A stretch of 64,000 nucleotides of DNA from an uncultured Alistipes sp. (lineage in GTDB: Bacteria; Bacteroidota; Bacteroidia; Bacteroidales; Rikenellaceae), in NCBI GenBank assembly GCA_905213895.1, contig CAJMKE010000003.1, forward strand, positions 62,001 through 126,000, in the 5' to 3' direction. A program made the translations under genes and the position numbers. Within the stretch, counting starts at the first letter, position 1. Each line of letters opens with the position of its first letter. Shown here piece after piece: positions 8,680 through 16,605 of this stretch. The notes under the pieces are model-generated. The model was not told the DNA's origin, did not search any database, and was given only the letters and a program-made list of their open reading frames with translations.

Positions 8680-10089
8680 TTATCGTCTCACGAGTTTCAC
8701 GACATTCTCCACATGGTGCGTATGCGGGAACATGTCTACCGGCTGGACGGCAACCACGCGATACTTGTCGTTCATCAAGGCGAGGTCGCGCGCCTGCGTC
8801 GCGGGATTGCAACTTACGTAAACGATGCGTTCCGGTGCGGCATTGAGAATCACGTCTATCACAGGCTCGTCCACGCCTGCGCGCGGAGGGTCGAGAATGA
8901 TTACGTCGGGACGACCGTTGCGCGCGATGAAGGCGTTGTCAAGAACCTTTTTCATGTCGCCCGCATAGAAAACCGTATTATCGATGCCGTTGATTTCGGA
9001 ATTGACCTTCGCATCGGCAATCGCTTCGGGAACATACTCGATGCCGACCACCTTCTTGCAGCGTCGCGCGCAGAAATTGGCAATCGTTCCGGTACCCGTA
9101 TAGAGGTCGTAAAGCGTATCTTCCGGTTTCAGGTCGGCGAACTCGCGGGCAACCTTGTAGAGTTCGTATGCCTGAGCGGAATTGGTCTGATAGAACGATT
9201 TCGGACCCACCTTGAACCGCAATCCCTCCATATGCTCGAAAATATGGTCTTTGCCGGCATAGCATATCGGAGTCTGGTCGGTCAGCGAATCGTTCCACTT
9301 CCCGTTCACGAAATATATGAGCGACGTTATCTGCGGGAACCGCTCCTTCACGAAGTCGAGCAGTGCCGTAATCCGTGCGCGGTCGTCCTCGTTGAATATT
9401 ACGCAAAGCATTATTTCGCCCGTCGAGGCGGTACGGATGATTATCCCGCGCATCAATCCTGCGTGTTCGCGGACATTGTGGAACGAATAGCCGTTCTCGA
9501 TGCAGAAACGCTTTATCTCGTCGCGGATTTCGTTCGACGGGTCGCCCTGCAACCAGCATTTGCGAATGTCGAGAACCTTGTCGAACATATTCGGAACATG
9601 GAATCCGAGTGCGGGAGCGGGAGCGATTTCGCCGCCCTGCGCAATCTCCTCGTACGTCAGCCAGCGACGGTCGGCGAACGTGAATTCGAGTTTGTTGCGG
9701 TAGAACAACTGCTTCTCCGAACCCAGACACGGACTGATTTCGGGCAACTCCACCTTGCCGATACGTGTAAGTTGGTCGCGTACCTGCTCGGTCTTGTAGC
9801 GCAACTGCTCTTCGTAAGGCAGGTTCTGCCATTTGCAGCCGCCGCACACGCCGAAGTGTTCGCACACGGGTTCTGTGCGCATAGGCGAACGCTTCACGTA
9901 TTTCACCACCGTACCCTCCATGAAGCGGCGGTGTTTGGCGCGTATCTGCACATCCACAACATCGCCAGGGACCGTCATCGGGACGAATACCACCGCCCCC
10001 TCGTGGCGACCAATCGATTTGCCCTCGGCGGCGAGCGAAGTTATTTCAAGCCCCTCGATGAGGGGATAAGACTGACGTTTTCTTGCCAT
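8680..10089 (-). CDS. rlmD: 23S rRNA (uracil-C5)-methyltransferase, RlmD/RumA family
   Basis: 469 residues from the ATG at 10089; upstream in-frame sequence is a dispersed repeat and not part of the protein. Domain order is an N-terminal TRAM domain (about residues 8-65), an iron-sulphur cluster region with CEHFGVCGGCKW, then a SAM-binding Rossmann fold with LYDLYTGTGTIANFCAR and LDPPRAGVDEPVID. The catalytic cysteine is in VYVSCNPATQARDL. The enzyme makes 5-methyluridine in 23S rRNA (U1939 or U747 type) or tRNA; the position cannot be settled here. Length is normal for the family. Confidence 0.92.
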   Translation of the reverse strand: MARKRQSYPLIEGLEITSLAAEGKSIGRHEGAVVFVPMTVPGDVVDVQIRAKHRRFMEGTVVKYVKRSPMRTEPVCEHFGVCGGCKWQNLPYEEQLRYKTEQVRDQLTRIGKVELPEISPCLGSEKQLFYRNKLEFTFADRRWLTYEEIAQGGEIAPAPALGFHVPNMFDKVLDIRKCWLQGDPSNEIRDEIKRFCIENGYSFHNVREHAGLMRGIIIRTASTGEIMLCVIFNEDDRARITALLDFVKERFPQITSLIYFVNGKWNDSLTDQTPICYAGKDHIFEHMEGLRFKVGPKSFYQTNSAQAYELYKVAREFADLKPEDTLYDLYTGTGTIANFCARRCKKVVGIEYVPEAIADAKVNSEINGIDNTVFYAGDMKKVLDNAFIARNGRPDVIILDPPRAGVDEPVIDVILNAAPERIVYVSCNPATQARDLALMNDKYRVVAVQPVDMFPHTHHVENVVKLVRR

Positions 10090-10155
10090 TATAAATGATT
10101 TTTGAGAATGCAAAGATATGTAAAATAGAGGGCAGAAGCAAAATAATTTAAGACC

Positions 10156-10191
10156 CTTAAAGTCCTTAACGACTTTAACGTCTTTAAGGTC
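10156..10191. repeat. 9-bp-unit intergenic repeat, copy 1
   Basis: Four contiguous nonamers, CTTAAAGTC CTTAACGAC then TTTAACGTC TTTAAGGTC, in the divergent gap between rlmD and the LRR lipoprotein gene. Same family as the copies at 12535, 18462, 33303, 45719, 49215 and 54839. Confidence 0.85.
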
Positions 10192-10271
10192 GCTACGCAC
10201 AAATAAATCAGGCATTGTATTCGCGAATCTGAGAAAAAATATATATATTTGTTCAATAAACGACCTGTATC

Positions 10272-11414
10272 ATGAAGAAAGCCACACTCATTTCAACGAT
10301 TATATTGTCCATCGCGCTACTGAACGGTTGCACGACAGATGACGAGTTCACAATCAAACATTGGCCGCAGGACATATTTACTAAAATGCCAGATGCGAAT
10401 TTTCGCAATTTCTGTAAACGTTACGACTATAACAAAGACGGCAAGTTGTCCCGAAACGAGGCATTGGAAGTATCGGCTCTGAATATGGTAGATTTAATAT
10501 CTTTTAGTGCATGTTCTTCCATTGTCGGAATAGAATATTTCCAGAATCTCGAATACATTAGTTGGCATGCATTAGAGCCAGCCGAGGTAGATTTGAGCAA
10601 AAACCGCAAATTGAAAGAAGTTGCATTCTGGAATCTAACCTCTCTGACGCTCGGCAAACAGCCGGCTCTGCAACAAATCGGTTGTCGAAACTGCACCTTC
10701 GACAATATCGACATAAGCAACTGTACGGCATTGGAATGGCTGGACTGCAAGGGTGGCAAACTTACAAATATCAATTACAGCAAGGAATGTAAAAAACTGA
10801 TATGGATAAATTGCGAGCAGAACGATTTGGAAACTATATGCATCAATAACCTTCCCGCTTTCGGGCAACTGGATTGCTACGAATGCAAAAAACTCAAACG
10901 TCTGGACGTAAGCAACAATCCTTCATTCGGAGTTCTGCATTGCTCCCGCTGCAAAAATCTTGAAACTATAAATTTCCAGAATACCAATCTGAAAGAATTA
11001 GTTTGCAGCGATTGCAATTTATCGGAAATAGACGTTACTGACATGCCGGAACTGAATACTCTATTTTGTGCAGCAAATAACCTTACTGCACTCAACATAA
11101 TCAACTGCTCAAAACTGGAATGTTTGTACTGTTCGGAAAACAACATTTCACAACTTGACGTAAACAATTGCCCGAAACTGGTAAGTTTATACTGCTCCGA
11201 AAATGCCATTTCGCAACTCGACGTAAGCATGTGCCACGAATTAAAAACTTTGGAATGTTCAGGCAATCCGCTTACCACGCTCGACGTAAGCGAATGCCTG
11301 CAATTGGAACGTCTGGTTTGCAAAAACTGCAATATATCGACACTCTATATGTCATCAAAACAAAAAATCAGTTGGCTTGACAAAGACGAAACTACCCAAA
11401 TAGTCTACAAATAA
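10272..11414 (+). CDS. leucine-rich-repeat lipoprotein with EF-hand
   Basis: 380 residues. Signal peptide with lipobox LLNGC (Cys20), so surface- or periplasm-anchored. A single EF-hand-like loop, DYNKDGKLSRNEA (about residues 52-64), could bind calcium. The rest is about a dozen 20-22 residue LRRs of the form L-x-x-L-x-C-x-x-N-x-L-x-x-L-D-V, close to the Cys-rich Bacteroidota LRR proteins used for adhesion or protein contacts. The region is AT-rich compared with its neighbours. Binding partner unknown. Confidence 0.85.
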   Translation: MKKATLISTIILSIALLNGCTTDDEFTIKHWPQDIFTKMPDANFRNFCKRYDYNKDGKLSRNEALEVSALNMVDLISFSACSSIVGIEYFQNLEYISWHALEPAEVDLSKNRKLKEVAFWNLTSLTLGKQPALQQIGCRNCTFDNIDISNCTALEWLDCKGGKLTNINYSKECKKLIWINCEQNDLETICINNLPAFGQLDCYECKKLKRLDVSNNPSFGVLHCSRCKNLETINFQNTNLKELVCSDCNLSEIDVTDMPELNTLFCAANNLTALNIINCSKLECLYCSENNISQLDVNNCPKLVSLYCSENAISQLDVSMCHELKTLECSGNPLTTLDVSECLQLERLVCKNCNISTLYMSSKQKISWLDKDETTQIVYK

Positions 11415-11449
11415 TATTCGGCGGGTGTGCAATTTTACGTCGCCCGAAA

Positions 11450-11481
11450 TTTGGTTCTGCCAACGGCTTGTGTTATATTTG
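11450..11481 (+). promoter_or_regulatory. promoter of the lrgA-lrgB pair
   Basis: TTTG (11450-11453), 20-bp spacer, TATATTTG (11474-11481). The ATG is only 8 bp further on, so the transcript is nearly leaderless. Confidence 0.65.
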
Positions 11482-11489
11482 CCGCCCGA

Positions 11490-11831
11490 ATGAAGGGACT
11501 TTTCTACATACTTTTATGCTGGGTTGCCGGCAATGCCGTAAGTTACGGCATCGGCAACTACATTTCGGGCAACATCATCGGAATGATTCTGCTTTTCGCG
11601 GCTCTGCGATTCCGTATTTTCGACCCCGAAGCGGTGCGACCCGCCGCGAAATTCCTGCTCGGCACGATGTCGCTGTTTTTCGTTCCGTTCGGTGTCGGAC
11701 TGATGGTTTCGTACCGGAATATCCTCGACAACGTCGGCGCAATCGTCGTGGCAAGCCTCGTCAGTACGGTTGCGGTGCTTCTCGCGACCGGATGGACATT
11801 CCAAACACTCAACAAACGCAGGCAACGATGA
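11490..11831 (+). CDS. lrgA: CidA/LrgA family membrane protein
   Basis: 113 residues from the ATG at 11490, with four hydrophobic segments and the family motif SGNIIGMILLFAAL followed by FLLGTMSLFFVPFGVGLM. LrgA works with LrgB. In Gram-positive bacteria the pair affects murein hydrolase export and pyruvate uptake, and plant homologues move glycolate and glycerate. The stop overlaps the lrgB start by 4 bp (ATGA), so the two are translationally coupled. Family clear; the transported compound here is unknown. Confidence 0.88.
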   Translation: MKGLFYILLCWVAGNAVSYGIGNYISGNIIGMILLFAALRFRIFDPEAVRPAAKFLLGTMSLFFVPFGVGLMVSYRNILDNVGAIVVASLVSTVAVLLATGWTFQTLNKRRQR

Positions 11832-12523
11832 TACATCATATAGTAAACTCCGACCTTTTTCTGCTTACGCTGACAGTAGGATTCTATTGTGCAGGTACGG
11901 CGATATTCCGCCGCACGAAAATAATGATACTGCATCCGGCACTGCTCACATTCGTCGCAATAATAGCCATGCTCAAATGGTTCGGCGTCGAATACGAACA
12001 ATACCGCGAGGCTACCGGCATTCTCGATTTCGCGCTGGGATTGTCGGTCGTTGCGCTCGGTTATCTGATGTACGAGCAGACCGACCGCATCCGCGGACGC
12101 ATGCTGCCGATAGCCGTATCGACCGTAGTAGGTTGTCTGGTAGGGATATTAAGCGTCGTATACATCGCTCTGGCATTCGGAGCCGAACGTGAGATAGTAA
12201 CGTCGATAGCACCTAAATCCGTTACCGTACCGATAGCGGTTTCGGTATCCGAGCCGCTCGGAGGCATAGTCGCCGTAACATCGGTAGTGGTCTTCTGCGT
12301 CGGCATCTTCGGCAGCGTGTGCGGCGACTGGATATTGTCGCGTTGCGGCGTAGCCGACAAAATGGCGAAAGGCTTCGCGCTCGGTTCGGCAGCACACGGA
12401 ATCGGAACAGCACGCGCGATAGAATTAGGTGCGATAGAGGGCGCGATGTCGGGGCTCGCAATGGCATTGATAGGTATAGTTACCGCTGTCGTCCTGCCGA
12501 TAGTCGAGAAATATCTCTATTAA
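11828..12523 (+). CDS. lrgB: LrgB family membrane protein
   Basis: 231 residues. Starts in the ATGA overlap with lrgA. Several transmembrane segments, with the LrgB signatures APKSVTVPIAVSVSEPLGG and FALGSAAHGIGTARAIELG. It is the larger membrane partner of LrgA in a presumed small-molecule (glycolate, glycerate or pyruvate type) transporter or murein-hydrolase regulator. No LytSR-type regulator is seen nearby. A nonamer repeat begins 11 bp after the stop. Confidence 0.9.
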   Translation: MIHHIVNSDLFLLTLTVGFYCAGTAIFRRTKIMILHPALLTFVAIIAMLKWFGVEYEQYREATGILDFALGLSVVALGYLMYEQTDRIRGRMLPIAVSTVVGCLVGILSVVYIALAFGAEREIVTSIAPKSVTVPIAVSVSEPLGGIVAVTSVVVFCVGIFGSVCGDWILSRCGVADKMAKGFALGSAAHGIGTARAIELGAIEGAMSGLAMALIGIVTAVVLPIVEKYLY

Positions 12524-12534
12524 AAAATATTCTC

Positions 12535-12570
12535 GTTAAAGTCCTTAACGGTCTTAAAGTCCTTAAAGTC
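12535..12570. repeat. 9-bp-unit intergenic repeat, copy 2
   Basis: Four nonamers, GTTAAAGTC CTTAACGGT then CTTAAAGTC CTTAAAGTC, between lrgB and the promoter of the small peptide gene. Confidence 0.85.
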
Positions 12571-12579
12571 ATCGGTATT

Positions 12580-12611
12580 TTTGTGCGAATCGAAAATTTT
12601 ACATATCTTTG
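12580..12611 (+). promoter_or_regulatory. promoter of the peptide/nuclease lipoprotein unit
   Basis: TTTG (12580-12583), 20-bp spacer, TATCTTTG (12604-12611), an exact Bacteroidota promoter. The start of the 38-aa peptide gene is 23 bp downstream. Confidence 0.75.
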
Positions 12612-12634
12612 TCATAAACCAAACTGATTTTGAC

Positions 12635-12751
12635 ATGAAATTTACCGGATACGAACACCCTATACTACTGAAAACAGCACTCCGAATCGAAACGGGATAC
12701 GCATTGAGCGGCAACGAATGCGAGAATATAGAGAACGGAGGTTCATTTTAA
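12635..12751 (+). CDS. short peptide upstream of a fimbrillin-like lipoprotein
   Basis: 38 residues, no signal peptide. N-terminal part: MKFTGYEHPILLKTALRIE; then TGYALSG and a Gly/Asn/Glu-rich tail ending GGSF, with one cysteine. The layout (Tyr-x-x-Pro, a hydrophobic stretch, E-x-G-[FY], then a small polar tail) is shared with the 49-aa peptide at 47237. Both sit directly upstream of a lipoprotein with a fimbrillin-like N-terminus. A consensus promoter lies just before it, and the next gene starts 20 bp after its stop, so the pair is one transcript. Function unknown; leader-core RiPP-like precursor or structural surface peptide are both possible. Confidence 0.6.
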   Translation: MKFTGYEHPILLKTALRIETGYALSGNECENIENGGSF

Positions 12752-12771
12752 CAACCCTAAAAAGAATGACT

Positions 12772-15003
12772 ATGAAACGATTCACGGCTTGCATCGCCGC
12801 CATTTTCGGAACGGCGGCAATAATATGCTCCTGCACAAAAGCAGAAGAATCAGGCGGCGAAATCAAAGGCGAAGAGTACAAAATCTCATTTGCCGTCGAC
12901 GGCACGCGTACCGGTTACGAATTATCGGACGGCGAAGGTGTAAAGGTCGACTGGCAGAACGGCGACGTTATATACGTCGCAACGGGCGACGGCTCTTGGG
13001 GGAGCGGCTACTCTACCGAGGAGGTGAAGCCTAAAATATTCACATACAATGCCGGAAGCGGACTGTTCGAGGGCGATGCCACTCTCGCCGCAGGCGAATA
13101 TACGTTCCGCGCACAGTATGCAGCCGAAAGCCAGCGCACATACGTGCTTTCAAAATCGGCATCCAACCGTCTGCTCGCATCGCAACGCCAGACAGGTGCA
13201 GGCATGGCACACGTCAAGGAGTACGATTGCATGGTGGCAGAACGCACTTCGACAATCGGCGGCACGTCCAACGTCCCAACCTTGTCGATGAAGCATCTGT
13301 ATTCGTTCGTCAAAATAACGATAAAGAACGAAACCCAGTCGACCGTTGTTCCGAATACCGTAAAATTCAAGGTCGGCGGCAAAGCCCTGAACGGCATATT
13401 CACTATAGACGACCTGAAAAACGCGGCTATAAGTACGAAAAGTTCCGATACCGACACGACGCAGTTGTCGCTCGACGGGGTATCGATAGCCGCAGGGGCA
13501 TCGTTCGACGCCTATATGGTCGTCGCTCCGTTCACGGGATTCTCGGGCGACATCGAAATCGATGTATATACCGCATCCGACAACTATAAACTCGTCAAGC
13601 CGATGAGCGGGTTCTCGATAGAGCGCGCCAAACTTTACAGCACCGAAATCGCGCTCAACACCGGCACCAATACGAAAACCGAGGCGACATACACCCTCGT
13701 CGGCAGCGTAGCCGACATGAAAGCAGGCAAATATCTGATGGCGGGTTACAGCAACCGCAACAACCAGTACAATTTCTGGACAGGACGGTTCGGCAACAAC
13801 GGGACATGGACTTCGGGCAACATGCACACCGTACCTTGCATATACAATGCCTCGACGGGAACGCTGTCGGGGGCGGAGGATGCTGCCGAAATCGAACTCG
13901 TTCCGGTAAGCGGCATCGATAACGCGTATTACATATCCTACAATTCGCAATATGTATACTCCGTAGTCAGCGGCAGTTACAAGAATCTCGCGCTCGGCGG
14001 AAATGCGAACTATTATTGGACATTCACCGACGCAGCGTCGGGCGGAGTAACGGGAACCGACAATTCGTCGGGACTTATCATCGTGTCGGCGAATACTGCC
14101 GATACGGGTGTGATACGTGCATATACTCCGCCATACAGTTACGGAATATTCTTCTTCAAGAAGAACACCTCCGGTCAGGGCGGAGGCGGCGACGACCCTA
14201 ATCCGGACACCTCCAAGCCAGCCATAGACGGACGCACGGGATGGGCAGAACTGCCGGAATACAAGGAGGGAGCCGACTACATATATCATTTCCACTCGGC
14301 GGCTGACGGCAGCGGACAGATTCGGCGCAACTACTCGATGTGCTTCGACAAGTCGAAGCGTGCCTCTCGCTGGATTGCCTATCCGCTCCACTCATGCTAC
14401 CGAGGTTCCATAAAACGAGAAGACAATTTCTGCTACGACCCCGACATAGCCGAAGCATATCAGGCTTATATGGGTTCGTCGTATGTCGGAAATTACGACC
14501 GCGGACACCAGTTGCCGAATGCAGACCGCACATGCTCGCGCGAAATGGCGAACCAGACATTCTATTCGACAAACATGACTCCGCAAGCAAGCCAGTTCAA
14601 CCAGCAGGGATGGGCTACGCTCGAAGGTCGTGTGCGCGATTCGTACATGTGTGCCGACACGCTGTATGTCGTAACCGGCGCGCATTTCGGCACGGATTGG
14701 GATTCGAGCATCACTCCTTCGACCACCGACCGTGAAGGAAAAGTATGCCCTACCCCGACGCACTATTACAAAGTGCTGCTCCGCACGAAATCGGGTCGCA
14801 CCGGAAAGTCCGTAACGAACTGCGCCGCATCGGAACTGAAATGCGTATGCTTCCTTTATAAGCACGTATCCAGTTTCTCGTCGGTAACCGCAACCGATTT
14901 GTGTCCGGTAAACGACATCGAAAAATTGACCGGATTCACGTTCTTCACGAACGTTCCGAACGCTCCGAAAGAGAGTTTCTCCGCTTCGGAGTGGGGATTT
15001 TAG
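12772..15003 (+). CDS. lipoprotein DNA/RNA endonuclease with fimbrillin-like N-terminus
   Basis: 743 residues from the ATG at 12772. Lipobox IICSC, then a fimbrillin-like domain (TRTGYELSD...VKVDWQNGDVIYV motif). A central beta-rich region follows, then a GQGGGGDDPNPDTSKP linker. The C-terminal DNA/RNA non-specific endonuclease domain (beta-beta-alpha-Me) has NYDRGHQLPNADR (catalytic His near residue 579) and NQTFYSTNMTPQ. It should cut nucleic acid at the cell surface with a divalent metal. It is a paralogue of the nuclease at 39152, which has a different N-terminus. The fusion of a fimbrillin-type domain with a nuclease is unusual. Confidence 0.85.
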   Translation: MKRFTACIAAIFGTAAIICSCTKAEESGGEIKGEEYKISFAVDGTRTGYELSDGEGVKVDWQNGDVIYVATGDGSWGSGYSTEEVKPKIFTYNAGSGLFEGDATLAAGEYTFRAQYAAESQRTYVLSKSASNRLLASQRQTGAGMAHVKEYDCMVAERTSTIGGTSNVPTLSMKHLYSFVKITIKNETQSTVVPNTVKFKVGGKALNGIFTIDDLKNAAISTKSSDTDTTQLSLDGVSIAAGASFDAYMVVAPFTGFSGDIEIDVYTASDNYKLVKPMSGFSIERAKLYSTEIALNTGTNTKTEATYTLVGSVADMKAGKYLMAGYSNRNNQYNFWTGRFGNNGTWTSGNMHTVPCIYNASTGTLSGAEDAAEIELVPVSGIDNAYYISYNSQYVYSVVSGSYKNLALGGNANYYWTFTDAASGGVTGTDNSSGLIIVSANTADTGVIRAYTPPYSYGIFFFKKNTSGQGGGGDDPNPDTSKPAIDGRTGWAELPEYKEGADYIYHFHSAADGSGQIRRNYSMCFDKSKRASRWIAYPLHSCYRGSIKREDNFCYDPDIAEAYQAYMGSSYVGNYDRGHQLPNADRTCSREMANQTFYSTNMTPQASQFNQQGWATLEGRVRDSYMCADTLYVVTGAHFGTDWDSSITPSTTDREGKVCPTPTHYYKVLLRTKSGRTGKSVTNCAASELKCVCFLYKHVSSFSSVTATDLCPVNDIEKLTGFTFFTNVPNAPKESFSASEWGF

Positions 15004-15006
15004 GAA

Positions 15007-15573
15007 ATGGAATATCTCGACATAGTGGACGAAACCGCCGAGCCGACCGGCAAGGTCGCCGAGCGCAGCGAAGTACATAAAAACGGACTTCTCCACCGCA
15101 CGTCGCACGTGTGGCTGCTGCGCCGGCGGAACGGGCATGTACAGATTCTGCTGCAACTGCGCAGCAAAGACAAGGAATCATGGGCAGGCTGTTACGACAT
15201 TTCGAGCGCGGGACACATTCCGGCGGGCGACGGATTCGTCGAGTCGGCTCTGCGCGAACTGCAAGAGGAGTTGGGAATCGGGGCATCGGCGGACGAGTTG
15301 ATACATTGCGGCGACCGGAGGTTCGTATTCCGATACGAATACCGAGGCGAATGGTTTACGGACAATCAAATCATCTGTGTTTTCGCGCTGTGGCGCGACA
15401 TCGACGAATGCGACATAACTGTCCAGCAGTCGGAAGTGGATTCGGTGTTGTGGATGGATTTCGACGAGTGCGTCCGCAAGGTCGCAAACAATCTGTTCCG
15501 ACACTGCATCGTCATGGAGGAACTCGATATGCTGCGCCCGATTATCGGAAGCACGAACGAAAAAGGTCGTTAA
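15007..15573 (+). CDS. Nudix hydrolase, IPP-isomerase-like subgroup
   Basis: 188 residues starting 3 bp after the nuclease stop. The N-terminus EYLDIVDETAEPTGKV and HRTSHVWLL resemble the YfcD/IPP isomerase-like Nudix group. The Nudix box is present as GHIPAGDGFVESALRELQEE followed by LG (G-x5-E-x7-R-E-x2-E-E-x-G). These enzymes hydrolyse nucleoside diphosphate-linked compounds; the true substrate is unknown. Its stop lies inside a strong terminator stem at 15561-15597. Co-transcription with the nuclease fits removal of nucleotide products, but that is inference. Confidence 0.85.
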   Translation: MEYLDIVDETAEPTGKVAERSEVHKNGLLHRTSHVWLLRRRNGHVQILLQLRSKDKESWAGCYDISSAGHIPAGDGFVESALRELQEELGIGASADELIHCGDRRFVFRYEYRGEWFTDNQIICVFALWRDIDECDITVQQSEVDSVLWMDFDECVRKVANNLFRHCIVMEELDMLRPIIGSTNEKGR

Positions 15574-15597
15574 TTTTCATTAACGACCTTTTTATTA
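15561..15597 (+). terminator. rho-independent terminator after Nudix gene
   Basis: AAAGGTCGTTAA pairs perfectly with TTAACGACCTTT, with a 6-nt loop and a T-rich tail. The stem includes the Nudix stop codon. Confidence 0.85.
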
Positions 15598-15615
15598 TAC
15601 AGAGACGCGACTCGT

Positions 15616-16596
15616 CTACTCCACGTAGCACTCCAACAAAGTCGCATTGCCCGTCAGCGAAACATCTCCCGTTTCGGCTGGAATCATGATTACCTCACCC
15701 GATTTAAGCCGCTCCCCGTTGCCGTCGGCGTCAATCACGACCTCTCCTTCGACGCATACGTAAATCACGAACGAGTCGAGTTCGCAATAGTCGCGCTCCG
15801 CAGTGCCGTTCACCCGCAGCATGTTCGTCGTAAAATAGTCGCACTTGACCATTTCGACGGCTTTATTGTCCTCGGGAGTATATGTGCGTCGGCAACTGTC
15901 GGCGGTAGACTCGAAATCTATGGCATCGACCGCTTGCGCAGTATGGAGTTCCCGCAATTTGCCGTTCTCGTCCACCCTGTTCCAGTCGAATATGCGATAC
16001 GTTATATCGACAGGCTGTTGAATTTCGATAACCGACACGCCGTGCGACAGAGAGTGGATGGTGCCTGCCGGAATATAGAACGCGTCGCCGCGCTTCACCT
16101 TCACCGGCTGTATTATGTCGGCTACCCTGCCCTCCGCAACGGCCGCTATATATTCCTCACGCGTAATGTTCCTGTCCTTGAAGCCTATGAAAATCTCCGA
16201 ATCCGGTGCGGCATCGACGACATACCACATTTCGCTTTTGCCGCACGACCCATGACGCTCCGCGGCGAGTTCGTCGCCGGGATGCACCTGCACGGAAACC
16301 CTGTCCTCGCAATCGAGATATTTGAGCAGCAGCGGGAATGCAAGCCCGTAGCGTTCGAACACCGATTCGCCGACGAGGTCGCCCATATATACCTCGATAA
16401 TCTCTTGCAGATTATTGCCTTTCAGAAATCCGTTCGCCACGACCGACACGTTGCCGTCCAGCCCCGAAACGTCCCAACTCTCGCCGTAACGCTTCGTACG
16501 GTCCGCGCGCGCAAACTGCCCTTTCTTTATATCGAGGAGTTTCTGTCCTCCCCAGATATGCTGTTTCAGTATCGGTTTGAATCGTATAGGATACAT
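15616..16596 (-). CDS. manA: mannose-6-phosphate isomerase, class I
   Basis: 326 residues, the short bacterial type I form. Opens with PIRFKPILKQHIWGGQKL. The zinc site is visible as QVHPGDELA (Gln, His), a Glu in KSEMWYV, and a His in IPAGTIHSLS. The C-terminal half is a second cupin. The enzyme interconverts mannose-6-P and fructose-6-P in the cytosol, feeding GDP-mannose for surface glycans or mannose catabolism. It lies 9 bp downstream of the cysteate synthase-like gene on the same strand and may be co-transcribed with it. Confidence 0.94.
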   Translation of the reverse strand: MYPIRFKPILKQHIWGGQKLLDIKKGQFARADRTKRYGESWDVSGLDGNVSVVANGFLKGNNLQEIIEVYMGDLVGESVFERYGLAFPLLLKYLDCEDRVSVQVHPGDELAAERHGSCGKSEMWYVVDAAPDSEIFIGFKDRNITREEYIAAVAEGRVADIIQPVKVKRGDAFYIPAGTIHSLSHGVSVIEIQQPVDITYRIFDWNRVDENGKLRELHTAQAVDAIDFESTADSCRRTYTPEDNKAVEMVKCDYFTTNMLRVNGTAERDYCELDSFVIYVCVEGEVVIDADGNGERLKSGEVIMIPAETGDVSLTGNATLLECYVE

Positions 16597-16605
16597 AACG
16601 TGAAT

